A DNA stretch of 64,000 nt from Devosia indica. GTDB taxonomy: Bacteria > Pseudomonadota > Alphaproteobacteria > Rhizobiales > Devosiaceae. Positions 57,426 to 64,000 of the stretch are shown piece after piece (the first letter of the stretch is position 1; each line of letters starts with the position of its first letter). A program made the translations under genes and the position numbers. The notes below the pieces were generated by a model. It did not search any database. It was not told the DNA's origin and saw nothing but the letters and a program-made list of their open reading frames with translations. The DNA lies in assembly GCF_003056405.1 (NCBI RefSeq), contig NZ_PYVZ01000008.1, forward strand, positions 92,930 to 156,929. The letters are read 5' to 3'.

Positions 57426-57839
57426 ATGCAATTTCACACCGGCCGGCTCATCGATCACGTGCATCTGCGCGCCCGCAATGTCGCTGCTGCCCGCTATTTT
57501 TATGAAAATGTCCTGGCGGTTCTGGGCATCCCCATCACCGCGCGTGGCGAAGGCTGGTTCCAGGTCGATGAATTGTTTGTCGACGGGCTCGATGCCCGCG
57601 CCACGCCCAGCCACGTTCATCTGGCTTTCCAGGCGAAGGACCGCCAAACCGTCGATGCCTTCCACAAGGCAGCCCTGGCCGCCGGTGGCGCCGACAATGG
57701 CGCGCCCGGCGAACGCTATTACCACCCCGGCTATTACGCCTGCTTCGTGCTCGATCCCGATGGCAACAACATTGAGGCCGTTTTTCACGGCCCCAGCACC
57801 CGCTCCGCCCCTTCGGTTGTTATCGAGCCGACGCCCTGA
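57426..57839 (+). CDS. VOC-family (glyoxalase-like) protein
   Basis: A 137-residue vicinal-oxygen-chelate protein. It has LIDHVHLRARNVAAARYFYE at the start, PSHVHLAFQAKDRQTVDAFH in the middle and CFVLDPDGNNIEAVFHGP at the end. The His and Glu at the usual positions would bind a metal. The reaction is not predictable. It starts 85 bases after bfr, behind a terminator, so it has its own promoter. Confidence 0.83.
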   Translation: MQFHTGRLIDHVHLRARNVAAARYFYENVLAVLGIPITARGEGWFQVDELFVDGLDARATPSHVHLAFQAKDRQTVDAFHKAALAAGGADNGAPGERYYHPGYYACFVLDPDGNNIEAVFHGPSTRSAPSVVIEPTP

Positions 57840-57908
57840 GCCAAACAGCCGACTTTGTCTGGTCAACGCGCCGTCCCCAGACATCGGCCAGACATCGGCT
57901 CCCGCCCG

Positions 57909-57995
57909 CCTCCCCCTTTGCTTGGGGCAAGCCAGACAGGACTGAGCCTATCGCAATGTCCGTTGAGACAAGCAGGGTGGGGGTCTATGGCTCTC
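57909..57995. repeat. CCTCCCCC-type intergenic repeat, divergent copy
   Basis: GCCTCCCCCTTTGCTTGGGG and GCAGGGTGGGGGTCT, about 85 bases in all, follow the same plan as the copies at 18529 and 22503. It contains a perfect CGTTGAGA/TCTCAACG inverted repeat (57961-57999). Confidence 0.55.
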
Positions 57996-58097
57996 AACGC
58001 ATTGAGTTGACAGGCTAATCACAAAATAATCCCCGGCACCCAAACCTCTCCCATAATCCTTCTCATCACTCCCGCGCGGACGGACTGCAGCGAACTT

Positions 58098-58270
58098 TTG
58101 CGGGGGGAGCCGGTTGGGTGCTGGGTCGCTCCAGGGCCTGCCTGCTCGTTGGGCCACCTTGCGACGAGCGATCAATAGGGGCCACGACAGCAGGAGAAAC
58201 CCGGTGTTCCGAGGCGGCGACGTCTCTATTTATTCTAGTTTACTGAGACGCACGCGCCTCGGGACACGTC
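58098..58270. other. hairpin-rich region without a gene
   Basis: The gap 57840-58375 has no credible protein. It holds GCTCGT/ACGAGC (58144-58169) inside a CCTGC/GCAGG closing pair, and a long hairpin. In that hairpin GTGTTCCGAGGCG (58204-58216) pairs with CGCCTCGGGACAC (58255-58267, one G-U). An internal loop and CGTCTC/GAGACG (58221-58250) follow, with an 18-base A/T-rich loop. It looks like a structured RNA or a small mobile repeat. Confidence 0.45.
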
Positions 58271-58375
58271 CACATGCAACCGGAGGCCTCTGGCTATCCG
58301 GCTCTTCGGCATGCCATCGCGCAGCGCGGAACGCTCTTTGACATGCGCCATGACAGAGGGCGGCGACCCTGCCCG

Positions 58376-59374
58376 CTAGTCCTCGATCGGTTGGAACTTC
58401 GCGTTGAGCTCGCTCACGATCTGGTCGATCGGTGCGACCGAGTCGGGCAGCATTTGCGGCTCTTCCGGCGCCACCGCCAGATAGGGCACGCCGCTGGGGA
58501 AGGCCCCGAAACGCTGGAAAAAGCCGACCATGTCGTCAAGCACCGGCATGCGCCAGCGCCATAGCGCGCCCATGGCCAGCACCGGCTCCATATGCCCGAA
58601 CCCGTCATAGTACTGGCTGGTGACCCACACGCCCTGCGCCCGCAGCCGTTCAGCGAAGCGCTCGGTGTTCTGTACCCGCACGATCGGGTCGGTGGTGCCG
58701 GTGGCCAGATACATGGGTGGCGCTTCGGCGGTAATCAGATTGATCGGCTGGGTGCCCTGCGGATTGGGTGCCTCGCCAAACACATCGCGCACTTCATTGT
58801 ATTCAAAGGGGTAGAAATCATAAGGTCCCGACAGCGCCGCAACCGCCAGGATCGGCATGGTGACGCCATATTCGGCGCGGAACGCAGGATCGAGCGCCTG
58901 CATCACCGCGTTATAGGCGCCTGCGGAGTGGCCGGCCAGGAACAGCCGGTTTGGATCGCCCCCATAATTGGCGATGTTGTCCTGCACCCAGCGCAGGGCG
59001 CGGGCGCCGTCCTCAAGAAAATCGGGATAGCGTACCTCTGGATAGAGTCGGTAATCGGCAATCACGGTGACGAAACCGCGCGAGGCCAGGGCACGGCCGA
59101 CAAATTCATATTCCCCGCGCTCGCCCCGGCTCCAGCCGCCGCCATAGATGAAGAACACCACCGGCGCGGGCGCGCCCCGCTCTTCGGGCGCATAGACATC
59201 GAGCTTGGTGCGCGCCCCATCCGCATAGGCAATTCCGTCGCCCACCTTGGAAGTCCCCCCATCCATGGCCGCGGGGATGTTGAACGGATCCATGATGGAA
59301 ACCGCCTGGACCGCATTGGGCAGCAGCAAGGCGGCCATGGTCAGGGCGGCAAGCAGGGTGCGAAGCAAGGGCAT
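58376..59374 (-). CDS. exported esterase/lipase (alpha/beta hydrolase)
   Basis: A 332-residue secreted hydrolase. The signal peptide (1-24) ends LPNAVQA. It has VVFFIYGGGWSRGERGEYEF (oxyanion region, HGGG-like but with Tyr for His), LAGHSAGAYNAVMQALDP (nucleophile Ser) and a DPIVRVQNTERF/DGFGHMEP pair for the Asp and His. It is probably an acyl esterase in the periplasm. It is a close paralogue of the start-less gene at 55538, so the region between may have arisen by duplication. Confidence 0.84.
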   Translation of the reverse strand: MPLLRTLLAALTMAALLLPNAVQAVSIMDPFNIPAAMDGGTSKVGDGIAYADGARTKLDVYAPEERGAPAPVVFFIYGGGWSRGERGEYEFVGRALASRGFVTVIADYRLYPEVRYPDFLEDGARALRWVQDNIANYGGDPNRLFLAGHSAGAYNAVMQALDPAFRAEYGVTMPILAVAALSGPYDFYPFEYNEVRDVFGEAPNPQGTQPINLITAEAPPMYLATGTTDPIVRVQNTERFAERLRAQGVWVTSQYYDGFGHMEPVLAMGALWRWRMPVLDDMVGFFQRFGAFPSGVPYLAVAPEEPQMLPDSVAPIDQIVSELNAKFQPIED

Positions 59375-59491
59375 CGAAAATCAATCAGGTCTGTTGGAAA
59401 GATAAGGCCGGGTGTGTGCGCCGAAAAATCGGGGATTTTGTGGCGCGCAGCCATGTGCCGGAGTTGTGATCAGAGGGCCGCCAGAATGGGC

Positions 59492-59532
59492 GAGGGCAGG
59501 CGCGCCGGTCCTCCGGTCGCTGGCCTGCCCTC
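59492..59532. other. inverted repeat between mltB and the esterase
   Basis: GAGGGCAGGC (59492-59501) and GCCTGCCCTC (59523-59532) are exact complements, with a further small CGG/CCG stem in the loop. No T-run follows on either strand. The rest of the 213-base gap shows nothing else I can name. Confidence 0.5.
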
Positions 59533-59587
59533 TACTTAAGCGGGAAAACTTTGCACCCAGTTCGTTAACAGCTTGTTGACGCCAATC

Positions 59588-60793
59588 TCAGCGTTTCAGC
59601 CGCTCCAGCAGCAGCCCCGAAACATGGCCATCGGCTGGCAAACCGCGCGCCTGCTGATAGGCAATCACCCCGGCGCGGGTCTTGGGGCCGACCACCCCAT
59701 CGGCCGTGCCGACATCGAAACCGGCCCGCCCGAGCAGGGTCTGCACTTCGGCCCGCTGCGCCTTGTTCAGCGCGTAATCACCCGCAGGCCAGGGCGTCAC
59801 AAAGCTGCCGGCGCCCAGAATCCGGTCAGCCAGATGACCCACGGCCAGGGCGTAGCTGTCCGAATTGTTGTAGCGCTTGATCACGTCGAAATTGGGCAGC
59901 AGCAAAAAGGCCGGGCCGCTGGCCCCTGCCGGCAGATAGAGCCGGGCCATGTCGCCGGGGCGCGGAAAGGCGCTGCCCGAAGCACGGCTGATGCCCATGG
60001 CCTGCCATTGGCTCAGCGGCGCCTTGCCCATCTCCCGGGCCGCCGCGAAATTGAACCCTTGCGGCAGCTTGACCTCATAGCCCCAGGTTTCCCCCGGCCG
60101 CCAGTCAAAGCTCTTGAGATAATTGGCGGTCGAACCAAGCGCATCGGGCACCGAGTTCCAGATGTCCTTGCGCCCGTCGCCATTATAGTCGACCGCATAG
60201 CGCATGAAGCTCGAGGGCATGAACTGGGTATGCCCCATCGCTCCGGCCCAGGAGCCGACCATGGCATTGGGCGCGATATGCCCGTCCGAAACGATGCGCA
60301 ACGCCGTGACCAGTTCGGAGCGGAAGAAGCTCGCGCGGTAGCCCTTCTCGGTCAGCGTGGCCAGCGCATGGATGGTATTGTTGCCCCCCATGAAGCTGCC
60401 GAAATTGGTTTCCATGCCCCAGATGGCGAGCACGATTTCCGGCTGCACCCCATAGCGCTGCTCGGCACCGGCAAGCGTCTGTGCCCATTCCCCGCGCATG
60501 GCCTGGCCTTTGGCAGCCTGCGAGGCGGTGACACGCTTGTCGACATATTGCTGCACGGTCTGGGTGAACTCGGGCTGCTTCTGCGTCAGCTCGATCACCT
60601 GGGGGATCGGGTTGTAGCTGGCAAAGGCGGCCTCAAACGCCTGACGGCTGACCCCGGCCCGTTCCGCCTCGGGCCAGAGATCGCGCACGAAACTGGCGCT
60701 GTTGGCCTGGGCTGGCCCCGCCAAGGCCAGGCCAGCCAGAACAGCGCTCATCAGCAGGCGAAGAAAATTGGAAGAACCACCGGATCGGATCAT
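59588..60793 (-). CDS. mltB: lytic murein transglycosylase B
   Basis: A 401-residue GH103 enzyme. The signal peptide (1-30) ends LALAGPAQA. The catalytic Glu is in IWGMETNFGSFMGGNNTIHA, followed by MGHTQFMPSSFMRYAVDYNG. A C-terminal peptidoglycan-binding domain (about 335-400) has LLGRAGFDVGTADGVVGPKT. It cleaves glycan strands to anhydro ends during wall growth and remodelling. The ATG at 60793 gives a proper signal peptide. Confidence 0.92.
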   Translation of the reverse strand: MIRSGGSSNFLRLLMSAVLAGLALAGPAQANSASFVRDLWPEAERAGVSRQAFEAAFASYNPIPQVIELTQKQPEFTQTVQQYVDKRVTASQAAKGQAMRGEWAQTLAGAEQRYGVQPEIVLAIWGMETNFGSFMGGNNTIHALATLTEKGYRASFFRSELVTALRIVSDGHIAPNAMVGSWAGAMGHTQFMPSSFMRYAVDYNGDGRKDIWNSVPDALGSTANYLKSFDWRPGETWGYEVKLPQGFNFAAAREMGKAPLSQWQAMGISRASGSAFPRPGDMARLYLPAGASGPAFLLLPNFDVIKRYNNSDSYALAVGHLADRILGAGSFVTPWPAGDYALNKAQRAEVQTLLGRAGFDVGTADGVVGPKTRAGVIAYQQARGLPADGHVSGLLLERLKR

Positions 60794-60924
60794 CTCGGGC
60801 CTCGTGCATACGCGGTAACAGGAAGTCACGAACGCACCGGCCATGCCGGGCGCGCGTATCAAATCATTAACGCACCCGATTAAGATGACCTTAAGGCAAA
60901 CCGCCTTCCCCGTTCACATCGCTG

Positions 60925-63156
60925 TCAGTCCGTGCTGTCTTCGCTCTGGTCCTCGACGCGCCCGGCCGGCGGTGGCGATTTGGATGCGCCGCCGCTGCCT
61001 GCGGCGGGCACATAGGTGACATGGGGATAGGGGATCTCGATACCCTTTTCGGCAAATACCAGCTTGACGAATTCGTTGTAGCGGCGCCCCACGCCCCATT
61101 GCTTGCCCGGCAGCGTCTTGATGCGGGCCCGCATGGTGATCGCCGAGTCGCCGAACGCAGTCACGCCCTGCATGTCCAGCTCGTCCAGGATATCCTCCTT
61201 GTGCTCGGTCTCCATCAGCCGCGCGAACGCCTCCTGCATGGCCGCCTTGACCACGTCGATATCGCTGTCATAGGCCACCCCGATCTCGGCGACATGATAG
61301 GAGAAGCCGCGCATCATATTGCTGACCTGATCGACCGATGAGAACGGGATCAGGTGCACCGTGCCGGACAGGTCGCGAATGGTCACCGAGCGGATGGTGA
61401 GCTTCTCCACCACCCCGGTCCAACTGCCCACGGCAACCACATCGCCCTCGTTCATGATGTTCTCGAACTGGATGAAGATGCCTGTAATGATGTCCTGCAC
61501 CAGCTTCTGCGCACCAAAACCAATGGCTAGGCCAACCACGCCTGCGCCAGCCAGCAGCGGCGCAATATTGACCCCGATCTGGGCCAGGGCCAGCATCGAC
61601 CCAAACACTACAAGGGCGATGGTGAAGGCGTTCTTGAACAGGTTGAGCAGCGTCTTTTCGCGCGAGGTCGGCACCTTGCCGAAATTGGCGTTGAGCCGAA
61701 ATTCGACCCAGGACGCCACCACCACGTAGAGCACGATGGCCGCAAGGATGATCAAGGCGGCCGAAACCACCGACCCGGCGACTGCCAACCCCTCTTCGCT
61801 GCCGATCCAGGCGGCAAAGTCGAACAGGGCCCAGGCCTGGCCAATAGCCACCACCACCCCAGCGATCACCACCCAACGGACCACGCGCATCACCGCCGGC
61901 ACAAAGGATTTAAGCCGCGCTTCAAGCAAGGGCAGGCGTTGGCGCACATCATCAGGCAGGCTCAAGCCGGCGCTGACAAAACGGGTAATGAACCCAACGA
62001 TCAGTGACCCGACCAGAATAGCCAGGGCCGACTGTACAGTGGCGCTGAGCATGAAGGGCAGCGCTGTCTCGGGATTGGCGAACCACACCACCAGCAGCGC
62101 CAGCAGATAGGCAATGACCAGCACGTGCCATTGCCGCCCGATTGTCGCCAACAGGCGCCCCAACCCGTCATTATCCCGCTTGGCACTGATTTCGGCCAGC
62201 CAGTCTCGCACATCGTCCTTGTTCTGCAAGGTGATGATGACACCGATAGTCACGGCCGTTGCCATCGCCAGCACCTGCACGGCGCCACCGGCCGGCCGCG
62301 ATACCAAGCCGCTCAGCATTGGGGCAACGAACATGAAGGCATAGCCCAGCAGAGAAATGATCCGCGCGCTCCAGAACGACCAATAGGCAGCATTGGTATC
62401 GGCCAATGGCAGGAAGCGCAGCGCCGGGAAACGCGGCATCAAAACCAATCGAACCATCAGTTTGATCATTTCAACCACGACAAAGGCATTGAGCAGCAGG
62501 GACTGGTTGATCCCCATCGTGCCGCGCGAGGTGGTGCCGAAATTCAGCGCCAATACATAGCCCAGCCCCCAGGCCAGAAAGATGCTGGCAGCGTCAATCA
62601 TTCCCACCCCAACCAAAGCCGCCAGTCGTGCCAGAATGCCCCGCTCTGTGGCGCGCGCGGCGATGCCATGCCCCAACCCGTTGGTGATCAACCGCAGAAC
62701 AAAGAAACTGCCGAACAAGGCCAGGAGCAACAGGCCAATATTGACGGCAAACTCCCGCAGCGCCGTGCTATCCGCACTGATCGAGCCACTGAACAGTGCC
62801 TGGAGATTGGACAATGCCGTCCCGATCGAGCGCACTGAAGTGGCAGCGCCTTCCGCCACGCTCTGCGTATATTCCGCCAATTGCCGCGCAATGCTCATAT
62901 CCGGCGCGGCGGCTTCTTGTGCCTGCGCCCCATCGGTCTCAGGGGCAGCCTGCTGCAGCCGCTCGATCAACGCGGCGCGTGCAGTGTCGTCTTGCAGAAT
63001 GCGGATCAGGTCGTCGACAGCGGCCGAGCTGGCCCCAGGGTCAGCGCTCTCCTCGGCCGACGTGGTTGAGCCACCCGTCAGGATGTCTTGCGCGGTGGCG
63101 GGAAAGACCAGAAGCAGGGACAGAAAAAGAATACGGATCAGCAACATGCGGCTCAT
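60925..63156 (-). CDS. large MscS-family mechanosensitive channel
   Basis: A 743-residue protein. The signal peptide (1-22, ending FPATAQ) leads into a periplasmic helical region (to about 130) and about ten membrane segments. The last of these is the MscS pore helix GAGVVGLAIGFGAQKLVQDI, followed by the beta domain (IMNEGDVVAVGSWTGVVEKL). It resembles the longer YbdG/YbiO-type channels that open on osmotic downshift. It is transcribed alone. Confidence 0.9.
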   Translation of the reverse strand: MSRMLLIRILFLSLLLVFPATAQDILTGGSTTSAEESADPGASSAAVDDLIRILQDDTARAALIERLQQAAPETDGAQAQEAAAPDMSIARQLAEYTQSVAEGAATSVRSIGTALSNLQALFSGSISADSTALREFAVNIGLLLLALFGSFFVLRLITNGLGHGIAARATERGILARLAALVGVGMIDAASIFLAWGLGYVLALNFGTTSRGTMGINQSLLLNAFVVVEMIKLMVRLVLMPRFPALRFLPLADTNAAYWSFWSARIISLLGYAFMFVAPMLSGLVSRPAGGAVQVLAMATAVTIGVIITLQNKDDVRDWLAEISAKRDNDGLGRLLATIGRQWHVLVIAYLLALLVVWFANPETALPFMLSATVQSALAILVGSLIVGFITRFVSAGLSLPDDVRQRLPLLEARLKSFVPAVMRVVRWVVIAGVVVAIGQAWALFDFAAWIGSEEGLAVAGSVVSAALIILAAIVLYVVVASWVEFRLNANFGKVPTSREKTLLNLFKNAFTIALVVFGSMLALAQIGVNIAPLLAGAGVVGLAIGFGAQKLVQDIITGIFIQFENIMNEGDVVAVGSWTGVVEKLTIRSVTIRDLSGTVHLIPFSSVDQVSNMMRGFSYHVAEIGVAYDSDIDVVKAAMQEAFARLMETEHKEDILDELDMQGVTAFGDSAITMRARIKTLPGKQWGVGRRYNEFVKLVFAEKGIEIPYPHVTYVPAAGSGGASKSPPPAGRVEDQSEDSTD

Positions 63157-63245
63157 TTGGCTGGCAGGATTGTTGGCGCCAGCATGGCCTTTGCGGCCAC
63201 AAGGTCAACCCCTTCACCGCTCACGCTTTGCGTCAGCCAACCCAA

Positions 63246-63752
63246 CTACGCCGCAAGCACTGCCGCCAGGCTCTTGAGGAAGGCCTTGCCATCAGCCAGA
63301 ACGGCCTGCGCCGCCGCGGTGGTATCCTTGTCATCGCTGTCGGCCTCGTCGCCCACCCGGTCCAGCAGTGCGAGGCGACGCTGATGCAGTTCTGCCGGAA
63401 TATCCAGACTTGCTGCAGTCACCAGAGCCTGCCGCATTTCCTGCAGCAACAGCAATTGCGAAAACCGCGCATAAAGCCGCCGGGCAATCGCCGTATCGCG
63501 CCGCCAGTTCTCCGTGGCAAAAGCAGCACTGGCGCGCTGCCCGGCACCCAGACAGTCGAAGGCGTCACAACCGCCATAACCCAGATCTTCCAGCCGCTCG
63601 TGGATGCGGCAGCGGAAGTCATCGGCCAAATACTGGCATGGCTGTCCGGCCAGCTTGTCATGTCCAAACTGGCTTGAGCGCTCAAAGGACAGAGCCGTGC
63701 AGCAAAGGCCAAAACACTTGCTGCAATCGGCGGAAAACGCGATCTCGTCCAT
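63246..63752 (-). CDS. protein with Cys-rich cluster motif (YkgJ-like)
   Basis: A 168-residue protein with eight cysteines in the first 68 residues: CSKCFGLCCTALSF, then PCQYLADDFRCRIHERL and GYGGCDAFDCLGAG. This pattern suits a bound Fe-S cluster or zinc. Similar sequences head pentapeptide-repeat proteins elsewhere, but the remaining 100 residues here are helical and have no repeats. The function is unknown. Confidence 0.7.
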   Translation of the reverse strand: MDEIAFSADCSKCFGLCCTALSFERSSQFGHDKLAGQPCQYLADDFRCRIHERLEDLGYGGCDAFDCLGAGQRASAAFATENWRRDTAIARRLYARFSQLLLLQEMRQALVTAASLDIPAELHQRRLALLDRVGDEADSDDKDTTAAAQAVLADGKAFLKSLAAVLAA

Positions 63753-63810
63753 GCTGCACCTGTGGGCCTGGGTTCGAGGGGCTCTTGATCAGCTTGTTCT
63801 GAATACGACA

Positions 63811-63840
63811 AAGCCCCCGCTTTTGCGGGGGCTTTTGTTT
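63811..63840. terminator. bidirectional Rho-independent terminator
   Basis: AAGCCCCCGC pairs with GCGGGGGCTT around TTTT, with TTTTGTTTGTTTT after it on the plus strand and a short T-run on the minus strand. It lies at the end of the minus-strand rRNA operon. Confidence 0.8.
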
Positions 63841-63881
63841 GTTTTGGATTGTGACGAGATTTGAGTGTTTTTTGCAGACCT

Positions 63882-64000
63882 TGCAGTGACCTACTCTCCC
63901 AAGTCTTGAGACTTAGTACCATTGGCGCGGAGGGATTTGACGGTCGAGTTCGGGATGGGATCGGGTCCTGGGCCCCTCGCAAGAACCACAAGGTCAGCGA
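63882..64000 (-). rRNA. rrf: 5S ribosomal RNA (at window edge)
   Basis: On the minus strand, the stretches CCCGATCCCATCCCGAACTC, GCGCCAATGGTACTAAGTCT and TGGGAGAGTAGGTCACTGC are diagnostic of 5S rRNA. The 5' end is at, or a few bases past, the window edge. The 23S gene should lie just beyond. Confidence 0.93.

Noticed and set aside
59573..60883. 436-residue plus-strand frame over mltB
   Set aside because: Antisense shadow of a clear GH103 enzyme with signal peptide.

Overview
The window looks like ordinary chromosome from a high-GC alphaproteobacterium of the Hyphomicrobiales, probably Devosia or a close relative (Devosiaceae). This rests on the cpdR / N-formylglutamate amidohydrolase / hisN neighbourhood, two-subunit NADPH glutamate synthase, TRAP transporters, FadR-type GntR regulators, a ROSE-like leader before a small heat-shock gene, and rhizobial-style GC-rich intergenic repeats. 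The genus is an inference. I see no prophage, insertion sequence, CRISPR array or plasmid functions.

Layout. 1-6.8 kb: the end of hrpB, hydroxypyruvate isomerase and msrB, two flavin-nucleotide (PPOX-fold) proteins, two tRNA-Val genes flanked by a repeat, cpdR, N-formylglutamate amidohydrolase, hisN and a lysophospholipase-like hydrolase. 6.8-10.5 kb: a possible leader or small RNA, an RNA-thermometer-controlled hsp20, an ArsR / Cys-tailed protein / MFS cassette, and dps. 10.5-18.5 kb: a hairpin-dense gap, gltB-GST-gltD and hpt. 18.7-22.5 kb: a sugar-acid locus consistent with L-fucose breakdown (UxaA-type dehydratase, GntR regulator, FucU mutarotase, FAHD hydrolase). 22.6-29.2 kb: TetR/FAD-monooxygenase pair, nadB, a ccdA-thioredoxin-cytochrome c module whose cytochrome gene carries a nonsense codon, and a PfkB sugar kinase. 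29.3-37.2 kb: TRAP permeases, a Ktr-type potassium system, an SDR, an ABC-F ATPase and a distant TRAP binding protein. 37.4-44.2 kb: a secreted protein with ECF sigma and anti-sigma factors, an L-lactate dehydrogenase, modBA, eda, nadA and a RidA protein. 44.3-53.5 kb: small proteins, a diguanylate cyclase, sdaA, a Rieske oxygenase / GntR / VanB-type reductase operon facing a MetE-like gene, and tRNA-fMet. 53.7-64 kb: aldo/keto reductase, DUF599 protein, two paralogous exported esterases (one without a start codon) around bfd-bfr and a VOC protein, a second hairpin-rich gap, MltB, MscS, a Cys-cluster protein and 5S rRNA at the edge.

The clearest functional link is a 12-base palindrome, CTAACATGTTAG. 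It occurs exactly three times: before the GntR gene and its divergent dehydratase, before the FAHD hydrolase, and 19 kb away before the FMN-dependent L-lactate dehydrogenase. In the non-phosphorylated L-fucose pathway the hydrolase makes pyruvate and L-lactate, so one regulator would control both the splitting of the sugar acid and the use of the lactate. Other points worth a second look are two minus-strand terminators with no gene in front of them, two hairpin-rich gaps, the Rieske/MetE-like pair, and the interrupted cytochrome gene.
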